Positions 10,123-19,340 of a DNA stretch of 64,000 nt are shown piece by piece. The stretch comes from JAZDGX01 sp964482205 (GTDB taxonomy: Bacteria; Eisenbacteria; RBG-16-71-46; CAIMUX01; WJJG01). The translations under genes and the position numbers were made by a program. Location: the NCBI GenBank assembly GCA_964482205.1, contig CAYZWI010000016.1, positions 1-64,000 of the forward strand, in the 5' to 3' direction. The notes beneath the pieces are model-generated. The model did not search any database. It was not told the origin of the DNA and was given only the letters and a program-made list of their open reading frames with translations. Position 1 is the stretch's first letter. Every line of letters begins with the position of its first letter.

Positions 10123-11545
10123 TGGAGACCTTCGTTCCGATCGCCGGAGAGCATGCCTTCGCGGTCTTGCCCTCGCGCGCTCTGGCTGGTTCGCCCTCCT
10201 CCTTTCCTCGCTGGCCTTCATCTTCTCCTTCTCGATTGCGCATGCGGGCAAGATCGTCGTCCTCGATGAGAAGGACAAGCCGGCCGTCACGATCGATTCG
10301 GATTCGATTCGCCATCACGTCCGGATCTCGATCGACGAGGCCCGGGAGCGGGCCAGAGACCAGAGAGAACTCGCGAGAGACGCGGAAGAGCGGGCCAGAG
10401 ACGCGCAGGAACGGGGGAGAGACGCGACAGAGTGGTTGGAAGATTCGCTGGCCGTCGAGCGTGATTCGGAATGGCGCGAGCGCGTGCGCACCGGCAGGCG
10501 CACCGACGAGATGGTCTCGTTCGGGCAAGATGTCGTGGTCGATCGCGATCAAGTGGTGGGCGGCGATGTCGTCAGCATGGGAGGGTCGGCGAAGATCGAC
10601 GGCGTCGTGTTGGGCTCGGTCGTTGCGTTGGGCGGAGAAGTGCATCTGAGCGAGTCGGCGATCGTCGAGGGAGACGCGGTTTCGATCGGCGGAGGCGGCG
10701 TCGAAGCGCAACCGGGAAGCGTGGTGACCGGGCAAGCGGTCGCCATCGGCGGCCGGATCCTCGATGAGGCGGGTTCGCGAATCGGCGATCGCGTGGAGCT
10801 CACCTTCATTCCTTCCTTCGGGCGCAAAGGATTGATGGGCTTTCGCGGTTGGATGGTCACGCTCATTCTCTGCATGCATGTGATCTTCATCGGATTGATC
10901 GGATATCTGCTCACGCGCCTCGCTGCCCGCCGCTGGGCGGCCGGCATGGCGACCCTCAAGGCCCGCCCCTGGGAATCGCTGCTCGCGGGAATCGGCGTGG
11001 GAATTCTCTTTTCCATCATCGGCATTCCGTTGCTCGCCGTGATCATGGTCGCCTTGATCGCGATTGTGGTGGGCATCCCACTCGTCCCGTTGGTCGCCTT
11101 CGTGCTCTTGATCCTTCCCGTGCCTGGGTACCTGATCACCTGTCTCGTCTTGGGCCGGGCCGTGCGTCCATCGCTTGATGGCCAGGCCTCATCCGCGAAG
11201 GATCTCGGGTGGGCCTTCCTGCTCGGCCACCTTCTTCTCAGCATTCCCTGGCTGCTTCTGATTCTGCTGAGCGGGATCACCCCGATGTTCGGGATTCTGC
11301 TGCTCACCGGTTGGGCGGTGATCGGGCTCGCGGTCGCCTTCGGCTGGGGCGCCTTCCTGCTGTCCCGGTTCGGAAGCAGGCTTCCCGTTTCCGGCGCGGC
11401 GCCCATACCGGCGGGGATCGGCGGTGCGAGCGGGCCCGGAACCGGCAGCGCTCCTGGGGCAGGCATGGCGTCCGGAACCGGCAGCGCGCCTGGAACGCCG
11501 GGCACCGCGGGCGCCAGCGGTCAGGACATCTCGCCCGTCTCGTAA
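10112..11545 (+). CDS. Membrane protein with polymer-forming (bactofilin-like) domain
   Basis: A 477-residue protein. It has an N-terminal signal anchor (residues 20-42, ending SIAHA), an unusually charged coiled stretch (about 65-115, repeats of RARD/ERARDA), then a hydrophilic strand-repeat region (about 130-220) with repeated G-x-V-VS-GG units typical of polymer-forming cytoskeletal/bactofilin-like domains. Four to five membrane helices follow (about 245-420), with a Gly/Ala/Pro/Ser-rich tail. The start ATG at 10112 lies inside the anti-sigma gene, after an AAAGGGGG site. Such proteins are often partners of anti-sigma factors in envelope-stress operons. The last 25 bases overlap the convergent rlmN gene. 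Confidence 0.7.
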   Translation: MRHDGDLRSDRRRACLRGLALARSGWFALLLSSLAFIFSFSIAHAGKIVVLDEKDKPAVTIDSDSIRHHVRISIDEARERARDQRELARDAEERARDAQERGRDATEWLEDSLAVERDSEWRERVRTGRRTDEMVSFGQDVVVDRDQVVGGDVVSMGGSAKIDGVVLGSVVALGGEVHLSESAIVEGDAVSIGGGGVEAQPGSVVTGQAVAIGGRILDEAGSRIGDRVELTFIPSFGRKGLMGFRGWMVTLILCMHVIFIGLIGYLLTRLAARRWAAGMATLKARPWESLLAGIGVGILFSIIGIPLLAVIMVALIAIVVGIPLVPLVAFVLLILPVPGYLITCLVLGRAVRPSLDGQASSAKDLGWAFLLGHLLLSIPWLLLILLSGITPMFGILLLTGWAVIGLAVAFGWGAFLLSRFGSRLPVSGAAPIPAGIGGASGPGTGSAPGAGMASGTGSAPGTPGTAGASGQDISPVS

Positions 11546-12588
11546 GCGGTGGAGAGCTGTCCGCAGGCCGCGCGGATGTCCGCTCCGCGGCTGTCGCGGA
11601 TCGTGACCGCGGGAGCGATCGGCAGCAGCGTTTCGTAGAACGCGCGCACCCTTTCCGGCGGCGAAGGGCGCAGGGCAGTCAGACTGTGCGCGTTGAAGCG
11701 GATGAGATTGATCTTCGCGCCGGTCGAGACCGCCATCTCCGCCAGCCGCTTCGCATTCTCGGAAGAATCATTCACGCCATCGATGAGTATGTATTCGAGC
11801 GTCACCCGGCTGCCCGTCTTCACGCCATAATCGCGCAGCGCGGGCAGCACTTCCTCCAGCGGGTAACGACGGTTCACCGGCATGAGCATCGAGCGCGTCT
11901 CGTTGTCGGTCGCGTTCAAGGAAAGCGCGAGGCGCACGCGCAACGACTCCTCGGCGAGATTGCGCATCTGCGGGGCGAGGCCGACGGTGCTGATCGTGAT
12001 GCGGCGATGACCGAGCGCGAGGCCGAAGTCGTCGTGCATCACCCGAATCGCGGCCACCACCGTGCGGTAGTTCTCGAGCGGTTCTCCCATGCCCATGAAG
12101 ACGAGGTTGAAGAAACCGGTCGCGCCCGAGGCGAGGAGCTCGTCGCGAAGCGTGAGGACCTGCGAGAGGATCTCGTGCGAGGTGAGATTGCGGCGCAGTC
12201 CCATCGCTCCCGTTGCGCAGAAACGGCATCCGTACGCGCAACCCGCCTGCGTGGAAATGCAGAGCGTCTTTCTTCGCGGCGTTCGGATGAGGACCGCCTC
12301 CACCTGCCCGCATTCGGCCAGATCGAAGAGGAATTTCCTGGCGGTCTCGTCGGCGGAAGCTTCCGTGGCCAGCACAGGCAGCCGTTCCAGGGATAGGGCC
12401 TCGGCGAGTCGATCCCGCAGGCGCATGGGGATGTCGGTCATGAGAGGGAATTCCCGGACGGACCGCTGATAGACCCAGGTCACGATCTGCTGGGATCGAA
12501 AGGCCGGCTCGCCGTTCAAGGGCTCGAGCCGGGCGATCTCCTCGCGGCTCAGGCCGATGAGGCTTGGTTTGTGGGGGTCTTGAATCAT
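11521..12588 (-). CDS. rlmN: 23S rRNA/tRNA adenine-C2 methyltransferase RlmN
   Basis: A 355-residue radical SAM enzyme that methylates A2503 of 23S rRNA and A37 of tRNAs. The radical SAM cluster is C-x3-C-x2-C (CAYGCRFC). GMGEPLENY and the C-terminal methyl-accepting cysteine in RAACGQL are present, as in RlmN/Cfr-type enzymes. ATG 12588 gives the normal family length; the open frame continues upstream but without family sequence. The gene is convergent with the polymer-forming membrane protein gene and their ends overlap by 25 bases. The 5' intergenic region (12589-13108) contains no other gene on either strand that I can support. Confidence 0.96.
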   Translation of the reverse strand: MIQDPHKPSLIGLSREEIARLEPLNGEPAFRSQQIVTWVYQRSVREFPLMTDIPMRLRDRLAEALSLERLPVLATEASADETARKFLFDLAECGQVEAVLIRTPRRKTLCISTQAGCAYGCRFCATGAMGLRRNLTSHEILSQVLTLRDELLASGATGFFNLVFMGMGEPLENYRTVVAAIRVMHDDFGLALGHRRITISTVGLAPQMRNLAEESLRVRLALSLNATDNETRSMLMPVNRRYPLEEVLPALRDYGVKTGSRVTLEYILIDGVNDSSENAKRLAEMAVSTGAKINLIRFNAHSLTALRPSPPERVRAFYETLLPIAPAVTIRDSRGADIRAACGQLSTAYETGEMS

Positions 12589-12972
12589 CGCCCGCCTTTG
12601 GGTGCGCACGCTGACCTGCCGGACACCAAAGATGGGATTGGGCCGGCCACCCTCGCAGCATGCCAGATGGGAAGAGAGGCCCACAAGCCGCTCTGCGGAG
12701 ACCGCCCCATTCGATACCCCGCGCGAACTCGGAAGGCCCGAGGGGACCCCAGGCCGCGCCCCATTTCCGGGACCCGGAAAAACCCCGTTGCGGGTAGAGG
12801 CCGGGAGCACAAAACTTGTTGCGTGGTTCCAGGGGGCGGAAGCGGAGGCGCGCAAGGCGCAGGCGCCGGAGCGGCCCTGGACGCGAGGCCGCTGGTCCTC
12901 GCCCGGCTGTCTGGATGGGCACCTTCGAAGCCGACGGGAGACATTTCGGACGCTTCGAATCGTCATGCCTGG

Positions 12973-13002
12973 TTGACAACACGCCGGACGAGGGACTAGA
13001 GT
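12973..13002 (+). promoter_or_regulatory. Sigma-70-type promoter
   Basis: TTGACA, 18 bp, TAGAGT, with a predicted start near 13009, 100 bases before a small membrane-protein gene and the large regulator gene. Confidence 0.7.
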
Positions 13003-13108
13003 GGCATGTAGATAGGGGGACTCCAACCAGGGAGTCCGACTGCGGATGGCCTCGCCGCGAAAGCCCTCATCTTCACGCGGCGAAGTTGCCCGGCAGATAG
13101 GAGGCGGC

Positions 13109-13381
13109 ATGCGACACGGGGCGCACTTCCCCTGGCGGCAGTTGATCGGTGTCGTCGTCTTGCTGCTCGTCATCGCGTCGTTGGCTGCGCCCGTCTGGGC
13201 GGCCAAAGCGACAACTCCTCCTTCCGCGGATCCGAACAGCCAAGAACCGGGTTCGATGAAGAAGGAAGGTGGCGGGGACACGACGCCCGGGATCTGGCCG
13301 GACGGGGACCCGGACGACTACGGGGAGATTCCGCCGATCTTGCTCGTGGACCTGATTCTGCTGCTGAGTCTCTGGCGCTAG
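13109..13381 (+). CDS. Small exported or membrane protein, unknown
   Basis: A 90-residue protein starting at ATG 13109, chosen because a GGAGG ribosome site lies 4 bases upstream; the frame is open further left but without such a site. Residues about 9-31 are a signal peptide or anchor (LIGVVVLLLVIASLAAPVWA). A Pro/Gly/Asp-rich middle follows, and the last 15 residues are hydrophobic (PPILLVDLILLLSLWR), giving a short protein with two hydrophobic ends. It is preceded by a good promoter and followed, 23 bases on, by the TPR-sigma-54 regulator gene, so it may be cotranscribed with it. Function unknown. Confidence 0.6.
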   Translation: MRHGAHFPWRQLIGVVVLLLVIASLAAPVWAAKATTPPSADPNSQEPGSMKKEGGGDTTPGIWPDGDPDDYGEIPPILLVDLILLLSLWR

Positions 13382-13404
13382 CGTCCGGCTGAGCTGGAAC
13401 GAGG

Positions 13405-16400
13405 ATGCCAGGAGAGGCAAGGAAGAAAGCCAGGGATGTCGTGGGTCGAAGGAGGTCCCCTCTCCCTTCCTCCCATGACGAGAGCGTCTTCGCGACGCTG
13501 CCGGGAGTAGAACGCCTCCTTCGGGTCGCTTCGCTTCATCAAGCCGCCGACGATTCCATTGCTGCCCTCGAAGCGTTGGACCAGGCCCAAGCGCTCTTGA
13601 ATCAGACGAGCGCTCCCCCCGCCGCGCACGCGGAGGTGTCTCTCAGGACGGCCGAGTGCCTGCGTCGGCGCGGCCGCCTGGATGAAGCCTTGAGCAAGGC
13701 GCGGACGGCCGTCGAATTCGCCTCGAGCGCAAACGATCCCGTCCTGCGCGGCCGGGCGCTCTCGCGTTCCGGGGATGTGCTCGCCGGCCTGGCGCGCTAT
13801 GACGAAGCGCTCGCCGCCTGCGAAGAAGCCTATCAACTGCTCCGTCTCACGAATGAGCACGCCGAAATCGGACAGCTCGAGATCGTGCGCGGCACGATCC
13901 TCGCTCGCCGCGGCGACATCACCCGCAGCCGCGAGTGCTTCGAAAGCGCGCTCTTCTGTTACCGCCGCATCGATCATCGCGACGGCGTCGCGCTCGCGCT
14001 CAACAATCTCGGGTTGCTGCTGAAGAACGGGCCGAATTGGGCCGACGCGCGCGATTTCCTCACCCGCGCCTTGGCCGTCAGCCAGGCGGCGGGCAATTAC
14101 GGACGCGTCGCGACGCACTCGGTGAATCTCGGCATTCTCTACACGAAGCTCTGCGATTGGGAATCGGCCGAGGAGCATCTCACCCGCGCGGTCTCGATCA
14201 ACCGCGAGGTGGGCGATCATTTCGCGCTGGCGAAGGCGTTGCTCGGGAATGCGCTGATGCAGATTCGACGCGGCCAATTCGAGCGCGCCGAGGAGCTCAT
14301 CCGCGAGGCTCGCGAGTTGAGCGAAAAGAACAAGTACGGGCGCGAGCGCGTCCTGTGCGAGGAGTTCGCCGGGGACCTGTATTTCGAGCAAGGACGCCTG
14401 GATGACGCGCGCCAAAGCTATGCCCGCGGATTGGCCCAGGCGCTGGAACTGGCTCCCGAAGGGGACCTGGCGCCGGAGATCAAGCGGCGCCTGGCGCAAC
14501 TCGCGTTGATCCACGGCGACTTCGATCAGGCGCGGGCGATCGCGGGCGAGAGCTATCGCGGCGCGCAACATGTCTGCCAGGGCACGGAGGCGGGCGTCGC
14601 GTTGCGGGTGTTGGGCGAGGCGCTGTCGCGCAAGGGGTCGTTGCAGGCGGCGGAGCGGCTATTGGATCGCTCGCTCCGGCAGCTCGAACGCACTCCCGAA
14701 CGCTACGAGCACGCCAACTCGCAGATCGCCCTCGCGCGCCATCTCGGACTGGTCTACGCGCAGAAGGGCGACGAAGCGGGACGCGCGTTGCCCGAGCGGG
14801 CCATCAATCTGATGCAGAAGGCCTGGACCTTCTTCGCCTCGGTCGATCTTCAGGAGAAGGCGGCCGAGACGCAGGTCGAGCTCGCGCGCTTGCGCATCGA
14901 TCTCGGGCGGCTGGACGATGCGACCCGCGACATCGCGCGCGGCCAGACCCAGGCCGAGCAAGTGGGCCGGCGCGATCTGGTGCGCCGCCTGGAAAGCCTG
15001 CGGGAGGTCATCGAGGAACGCTCCGCGAGAACCGCGCAGCTCGCCTCTCCCGAAGCGGACCTGATCACCGAATGGGGCCTGCTGCTCGGTGAAGAAATCG
15101 CGGGAGAGAATGCGCTCGAACGCCTGCTCCAGTTCGTCGCGAACCGACTGGAAAGCGATGCGGCCGTGATCGCCGCCCCGGTGGGGAAGGGCTACGAGAC
15201 CGAAGCGGCCATCGGAATCTCCAAAGAGCAGGCGCGCGCGATCGTCAAGCTGATCGCGCCCTTCGTGCGCGAAAACGGCATCTGTCTGGCGACTGAGCTC
15301 GGGTCGGATTCACGCTTCGCCGCGCAGGCCGGCTCGATCCTCGCCGGCGTGCACGCGCTGGCCGCCTGGCGCGTGCGGCTGCCGGAAGGCGAGGGGCTTC
15401 TCTATCTCGATCGCCGCGCGGAGGACGCGCGCCCCTACGGCTCTTCGGCGTTGCATCTGTTGAGCCTGCTCACGGGGCTGCTGGGCCTCGGGCTCGTGCA
15501 GATTCGCAAGGAGCGCGATAGCCGGCGCGAGCGCGAATCGCGGCTCGACGCTTCCGGCACCGGCCCCTTCGCCGAATACATCACCTGTCATCGTCCGCTG
15601 AAGCAGGTCTTCGCGCATCTCGCGCGGGTGGGAGAGTCGACCGCGAGCATCCTGATCGCGGGAGAGACGGGCACCGGCAAGGGCCTCCTCGCGCATTGCA
15701 TTCACCAGGCGAGCTCGCGCCGTGACCATCCCTTCGTCACAGTGAACTGCGCCGCCCTGCCCGAGCCGCTGCTCGAAAGCGAGCTCTTCGGGCATGTGCA
15801 AGGCTCGTTCACCGGCGCCATCCGCACCAAGCGCGGGCTCTTCGAAGTGGCCGACGGCGGCACGCTCTTCCTCGACGAGATTTGCCGCGCAAGCCTCGCC
15901 GTTCAGGCGAAGCTGCTGCACGTGCTCGATTCCAAGGAAGTGCGCGCGGTGGGCGCGAACCACGGCAGGCGCGTGGACACGCGCGTGATCTGCGCGGCCA
16001 ACATCGATCTTCGCCAGGCGATTCAACAGGGCGCGTTCCTGGAAGACCTCTTCTACCGGCTGAACGACTTCGGCGTCACGCTGCCGCCCTTGCGAGAGCG
16101 GAGAGAGGACATCCCGCTGCTCGTCCAGCATTTCTATGACGAGGCCTCCCGCGAGATGCGCCGCCAAAGCAAGGGAATCTCGCGCGAGGTGATGGCGCTT
16201 CTGCTCGACCATCCGTGGCGCGGGAACATCCGCGAACTGATGCAGATCGTGCGGCGCCTGGTCGCATTGAGCGAAGACGATGCGCCCATCACGGCAGACC
16301 TTCTGCCGGCCGACTTTCATGTCCCGCCCGCTTCGTTTTCGTGCGGCATCGCTGCCGGCATCGCCGGTAGCCTGGGCGCTTCCGGATCGGGATCGCCCGC

Positions 16401-16623
16401 CGGCTCAACCGCCGACGGGGCTGCCGCCCATGGGGACCTATCCGGAAAGAACGGCAAAGGCCTGCATGGCGCCGTCCTGGATCTCGAACGGGAACTGCTC
16501 TCCTCGGCCCTGGCTTCGACGGGATGGAATCGCTCGGAAGTCGCGCGCCGGCTGGGGATCAGCTATCCGAGCGTTCTCGCCAAGATCAAGCGCTTTGGAC
16601 TCAAGCCGCCCAAAGCCTCCTGA
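13405..16623 (+). CDS. TPR-GAF-sigma-54 activator (NtrC family)
   Basis: A 1072-residue regulator. Residues about 30-540 are a long tetratricopeptide solenoid (repeated A..A-L-x-G pairs such as NNLGLLLKNGPNWADARDFL). A GAF-like domain (about 555-690) and an AAA+ core (about 725-960) follow, with Walker A GETGTGKG near 752, the sigma-54 contact loop GSFTGA near 799, Walker B LFLDEI near 821 and the arginine-rich FYRLNDFGVTLPPLRERRED segment. After a Ser/Gly/Ala linker, a Fis-type HTH lies at about 1035-1068. All motifs needed to open sigma-54 promoters are intact. It has no receiver domain; input is likely protein binding to the TPRs and a ligand at GAF. A consensus sigma-54 promoter lies 283 bases downstream. 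Confidence 0.92.
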   Translation: MPGEARKKARDVVGRRRSPLPSSHDESVFATLPGVERLLRVASLHQAADDSIAALEALDQAQALLNQTSAPPAAHAEVSLRTAECLRRRGRLDEALSKARTAVEFASSANDPVLRGRALSRSGDVLAGLARYDEALAACEEAYQLLRLTNEHAEIGQLEIVRGTILARRGDITRSRECFESALFCYRRIDHRDGVALALNNLGLLLKNGPNWADARDFLTRALAVSQAAGNYGRVATHSVNLGILYTKLCDWESAEEHLTRAVSINREVGDHFALAKALLGNALMQIRRGQFERAEELIREARELSEKNKYGRERVLCEEFAGDLYFEQGRLDDARQSYARGLAQALELAPEGDLAPEIKRRLAQLALIHGDFDQARAIAGESYRGAQHVCQGTEAGVALRVLGEALSRKGSLQAAERLLDRSLRQLERTPERYEHANSQIALARHLGLVYAQKGDEAGRALPERAINLMQKAWTFFASVDLQEKAAETQVELARLRIDLGRLDDATRDIARGQTQAEQVGRRDLVRRLESLREVIEERSARTAQLASPEADLITEWGLLLGEEIAGENALERLLQFVANRLESDAAVIAAPVGKGYETEAAIGISKEQARAIVKLIAPFVRENGICLATELGSDSRFAAQAGSILAGVHALAAWRVRLPEGEGLLYLDRRAEDARPYGSSALHLLSLLTGLLGLGLVQIRKERDSRRERESRLDASGTGPFAEYITCHRPLKQVFAHLARVGESTASILIAGETGTGKGLLAHCIHQASSRRDHPFVTVNCAALPEPLLESELFGHVQGSFTGAIRTKRGLFEVADGGTLFLDEICRASLAVQAKLLHVLDSKEVRAVGANHGRRVDTRVICAANIDLRQAIQQGAFLEDLFYRLNDFGVTLPPLRERREDIPLLVQHFYDEASREMRRQSKGISREVMALLLDHPWRGNIRELMQIVRRLVALSEDDAPITADLLPADFHVPPASFSCGIAAGIAGSLGASGSGSPAGSTADGAAAHGDLSGKNGKGLHGAVLDLERELLSSALASTGWNRSEVARRLGISYPSVLAKIKRFGLKPPKAS

Positions 16624-16905
16624 CACGCCAGGATTCCCGCCGGGAATCGCTTTTCAGGCGGACTGCCGCTGTTCCCTCGCAACTTGTTTTATAAACCTCT
16701 TATATATGCGCTAACATACTTCAAGATTTAGTCTTACGCTGATGCAGCTGGTAGACTATAAAGAACCTTGCCAGATCCAATGTATTCGGGATGGAGCATC
16801 GGCCTTCCTGCCCGAGACTGGAAATCGACTTAATTTGTATCTTGTTGCCTTTGAGGGATTTGCAACTTCATATTTCTTCGTGTGACTTTGCCGGAAAGCA
16901 TTCCC

Positions 16906-16921
16906 TGGCACGCATCCTGCC
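16906..16921 (+). promoter_or_regulatory. Sigma-54 promoter
   Basis: TGGCACGCATCCTGCC fits the sigma-54 consensus TGGCACGNNNNTTGC with the invariant GG and GC ten bases apart. It sits in an AT-rich stretch (16680-16905) downstream of a complete sigma-54 activator gene; that stretch could hold activator sites. Predicted transcription start is about 16932. Confidence 0.75.
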
Positions 16922-16931
16922 ATAGCTCGGT

Positions 16932-17242
16932 TTCGGAGGGGGGACCTCCAGGACGACCCGAGGCCGGTGACCAGTCCAATCACGCCGCAGGGTTGGAGTT
17001 GTTGGCAGGTCATCGGCCGGCGCGAGAACAGGAGGTGGGTGGCCAGGCGGTGCCAGACCAAAGGATGGGGGATGTCCAGGCTGTCCCGGATCTTGGTTCA
17101 CCCACCTCCTTCTTGATACGACCCCCAATGACCAGCAAGGGCCCAGGAACACGGAAGGATCCGATCAGGCAAGCAGCGTAACGGACTCCAGAGCGACCCG
17201 CCGAGAAGACCGGCCCGCCTCACGCGGGCCGGTGCCTTTTTT
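16932..17242 (+). ncRNA. Putative sigma-54-dependent GGA-rich RNA
   Basis: The segment runs from the predicted sigma-54 start to a strong intrinsic terminator, about 310 bases, with no convincing gene inside. It is structured: GGAGG/CCTCC pair at 16935-16949, and an 11-bp perfect inverted repeat pairs 17030-17040 (AGGAGGTGGGT) with 17100-17110. I count 12 GGA trinucleotides between 16931 and 17205, several in or beside stems. GGA motifs in hairpins are the binding signature of CsrA/RsmA-sequestering RNAs. A 39-residue frame starting at ATG 17065 is possible but lacks homology signs. Identity as a regulatory RNA is inference. Confidence 0.5.
17209..17242 (+). terminator. Intrinsic terminator
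   Basis: A perfect 10-bp stem ACCGGCCCGC/GCGGGCCGGT with a 5-base loop, followed by GCC and six T. It ends the putative sigma-54 transcript and insulates the lipoprotein gene at 17438. Confidence 0.9.
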
Positions 17243-17437
17243 CCCCCGCCGCCTCGGGCATGAGACGAGAGGGAGAAGCGAACACTTCCTGCCGGTTTGT
17301 GTAGTACCATGCGTTCGACAGGGATGCGGGAGGGGTGGCCGCGGGCGATTCGATGACCGCGCGGACGAGCCTCCGCATCGGACAAGCAGGATGACAGGCA
17401 GGCTCCGACCGTCGACTTCAGGGAATGGGAGGAAGAG

Positions 17438-18307
17438 ATGGCTTTGAGAATGGGCGCTTGGTCGACCGGCAGATTCTCCCCCCACATGATTCACCTTCGT
17501 TGGCTTCCTTTCGGCATCGCGATCCTGGGTCTCTTGCTCGTCGTCCCCTTGTGGGGCTGTGAGGACGACGACGATTGCCCCTCGTGTCCCCCCAGCGACG
17601 ACCCGGCCGCGCCCCGGGGCCTCTATTCGATCACCGGGGATGGGTTCGTGACCCTCGTCTGGTACGCGAACACCGAGACCGATCTCGACGGGTATGCGAT
17701 CTATTGCAGCGAGGCGTACGACGGCGAGTACGACCTGATCGACACGATCGACCCGTGCTCCGACTGCTACATGGAAGAGGTCGAAGTGGAAGCTCCCAAC
17801 GGGGTCACCTTCTTCTATGCCGTAGCGGCGTTCGACCGCCGGGGAAATGAAAGCGAACTGAGCATCGAAGAGGTCGACGATACGCCCAGGCCCCAGGGCG
17901 ACGCGGTGATCGGCAATGCGGACGACACCGTGGACAACGCGGGCTTCGACCTCAGCCAGGCCGATGTCGTGGATGCCGACAATCCCTCGGCGGACTTCTA
18001 CTATTTCTTCGATCAGGACGGCGGGCTCATCATCGCAGGAAGCGCCGCGCCGGGTACGGATCCCACCGAGATCCAGGACATGGGATTCACTTCGAACTTC
18101 GACGAGATCGACATGGCGCCTCCCGACGGGTGGTCGCCTCTGCAGGCCGTGGAAGCGATCGAAGGCCACTGCTATGTGATTTTGACCCGCAACAATCACT
18201 ATGCGAAGATCCGCGTGACCAATGTGGGCTCGTCGACGCTGGCTTTTGATTGGGCCTATCAGACGGATTTGGGGAATCGTGAGCTCCGGCACCCGGTCGT
18301 GCCGTAG
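17438..18307 (+). CDS. Lipoprotein with fibronectin-type III-like domain
   Basis: A 289-residue exported lipoprotein. The signal peptide spans about residues 20-40 and ends in a lipobox (VPLWGC), so the cysteine near residue 41 is probably lipidated. A very acidic stretch with cysteines follows (EDDDDCPSCPP), then a fibronectin III-like domain (about 60-150; VTLVWYANTETDLDGYAIY, VTFFYAVAAFDRRGNES). The C-terminal half is beta-rich without a recognised family. The start follows a GGGAGGAAGAG ribosome site. The next gene, 27 bases on, encodes a PorV/PorQ-like barrel, so the pair is probably an envelope operon. Surface or periplasmic role; partner unknown. Confidence 0.75.
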   Translation: MALRMGAWSTGRFSPHMIHLRWLPFGIAILGLLLVVPLWGCEDDDDCPSCPPSDDPAAPRGLYSITGDGFVTLVWYANTETDLDGYAIYCSEAYDGEYDLIDTIDPCSDCYMEEVEVEAPNGVTFFYAVAAFDRRGNESELSIEEVDDTPRPQGDAVIGNADDTVDNAGFDLSQADVVDADNPSADFYYFFDQDGGLIIAGSAAPGTDPTEIQDMGFTSNFDEIDMAPPDGWSPLQAVEAIEGHCYVILTRNNHYAKIRVTNVGSSTLAFDWAYQTDLGNRELRHPVVP

Positions 18308-18334
18308 CCAAGCCCCAGGAAGATCGGAGGACGC

Positions 18335-19240
18335 TTGAGACGATCTGCTCGCCTGGCCGTCGGCATCGTCGCAATGACATTCGGCGGGGCGGTCGCGGCT
18401 GAAGCCGCGACCGGTCTCGCATTCCTGAAGAACGGAGTGGATGCGCACGCCGCGCTACTCGGCGAAGCGGTCACTTCCGTCGTCTCGGATGCCTCGGCGG
18501 CGCACTGGAATCCGGCGGGACTGGCCGGCCTCGAGAAGCCCCAACTCTTCCTCTCGCATGTCGAAGGGTTCGCCGATCTGCGCCAGGAGTACGGCGTGAT
18601 CACGCAGCCGGTGGGCATCGCCAATGCGGCGTTGAGCTTCAACGGGATGTGGGCGGACGACATGGACGGCTACGACGGCTCGGCCAACCCGACCGGAAGC
18701 TTCAGTTGGTCGACCTATGGCATGTCCGTCGCCCTCGGCCGGCGCATGAACCACGCGCTTTCCCTCGGCGTGTCGGCCATGTACTTGCGGGAGAACATCG
18801 GCTCCTATGGCGCCAGCGGATGGTCCCTGGGAGCGGGCGCGCAATGGAGTCCCTGGACGCGCTGGCCCGTGCAACTGGGACTGGCCGTCCGCAATGTGGG
18901 ACCGGCGATGGAGTTCATCTCGGATGACGTCGAATTGCCTCTGACCATCCAGGGCGGCGCCTCGTGGCGGTATCATCCCGAGGGCGCGGCGAGCTCCTTC
19001 GTGATTTCGACCGATGTCCAGAGCGTTCGCGATGAAGAGACCGCGCTGCTGGCGGGCATCGAGTACGGCTACCGCGATTTGTTGAATATCGGCGCCGGCT
19101 ATCGCACCGGTCACGACACGCAGGATTTCAGCGTGGGCATCGGCGCGCACCCGGGAAGGTGGAGCCTCTACTGGGCGTATGTTCCGCGCGGCGAAGATCT
19201 GGGCGATGAACATCGCTTCTCGCTGAATGTGATTCTGTGA
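18335..19240 (+). CDS. PorV/PorQ-family outer-membrane protein
   Basis: A 301-residue exported beta-barrel protein. After the signal peptide (ending AVAAEA) it carries the family opening GLAFLKNGVDAHAALLGEAVTSVVSDASAAHWNPAGLA, close to the PorV/PorQ (UPF0164-like) pattern. Amphipathic strands and a C-terminal aromatic/Leu strand (RFSLNVIL) follow. PorV proteins shuttle or anchor type IX secretion substrates in Bacteroidetes; in other FCB-like phyla the role is open. The start is TTG 18335, supported by GGAGG 5 bases upstream; no ATG fits. A hairpin at 19341-19368 lies between this gene and the convergent lpxH-like gene. Confidence 0.8.
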   Translation: MRRSARLAVGIVAMTFGGAVAAEAATGLAFLKNGVDAHAALLGEAVTSVVSDASAAHWNPAGLAGLEKPQLFLSHVEGFADLRQEYGVITQPVGIANAALSFNGMWADDMDGYDGSANPTGSFSWSTYGMSVALGRRMNHALSLGVSAMYLRENIGSYGASGWSLGAGAQWSPWTRWPVQLGLAVRNVGPAMEFISDDVELPLTIQGGASWRYHPEGAASSFVISTDVQSVRDEETALLAGIEYGYRDLLNIGAGYRTGHDTQDFSVGIGAHPGRWSLYWAYVPRGEDLGDEHRFSLNVIL

Positions 19241-19340
19241 GCGGGTGATTCTGCGAGCAAGGGATTGCGAGCGGGAGGGCGAGCGCGCCCCATCGTTCGA
19301 TGCGCTGATGCTCCGCGGCAGGCGATTCGGGCAAGGTGAT

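Noticed and set aside
12571..12999. Plus-strand frames in the region before rlmN
   Set aside because: No ribosome site, atypical composition, and overlap with the regulatory region of rlmN and the small membrane gene.
16882..17181. Open frame overlapping the sigma-54 transcript as a gene
   Set aside because: The GTG start lies upstream of the predicted transcription start, there is no ribosome site, and the product is low-complexity. A smaller internal peptide cannot be excluded.
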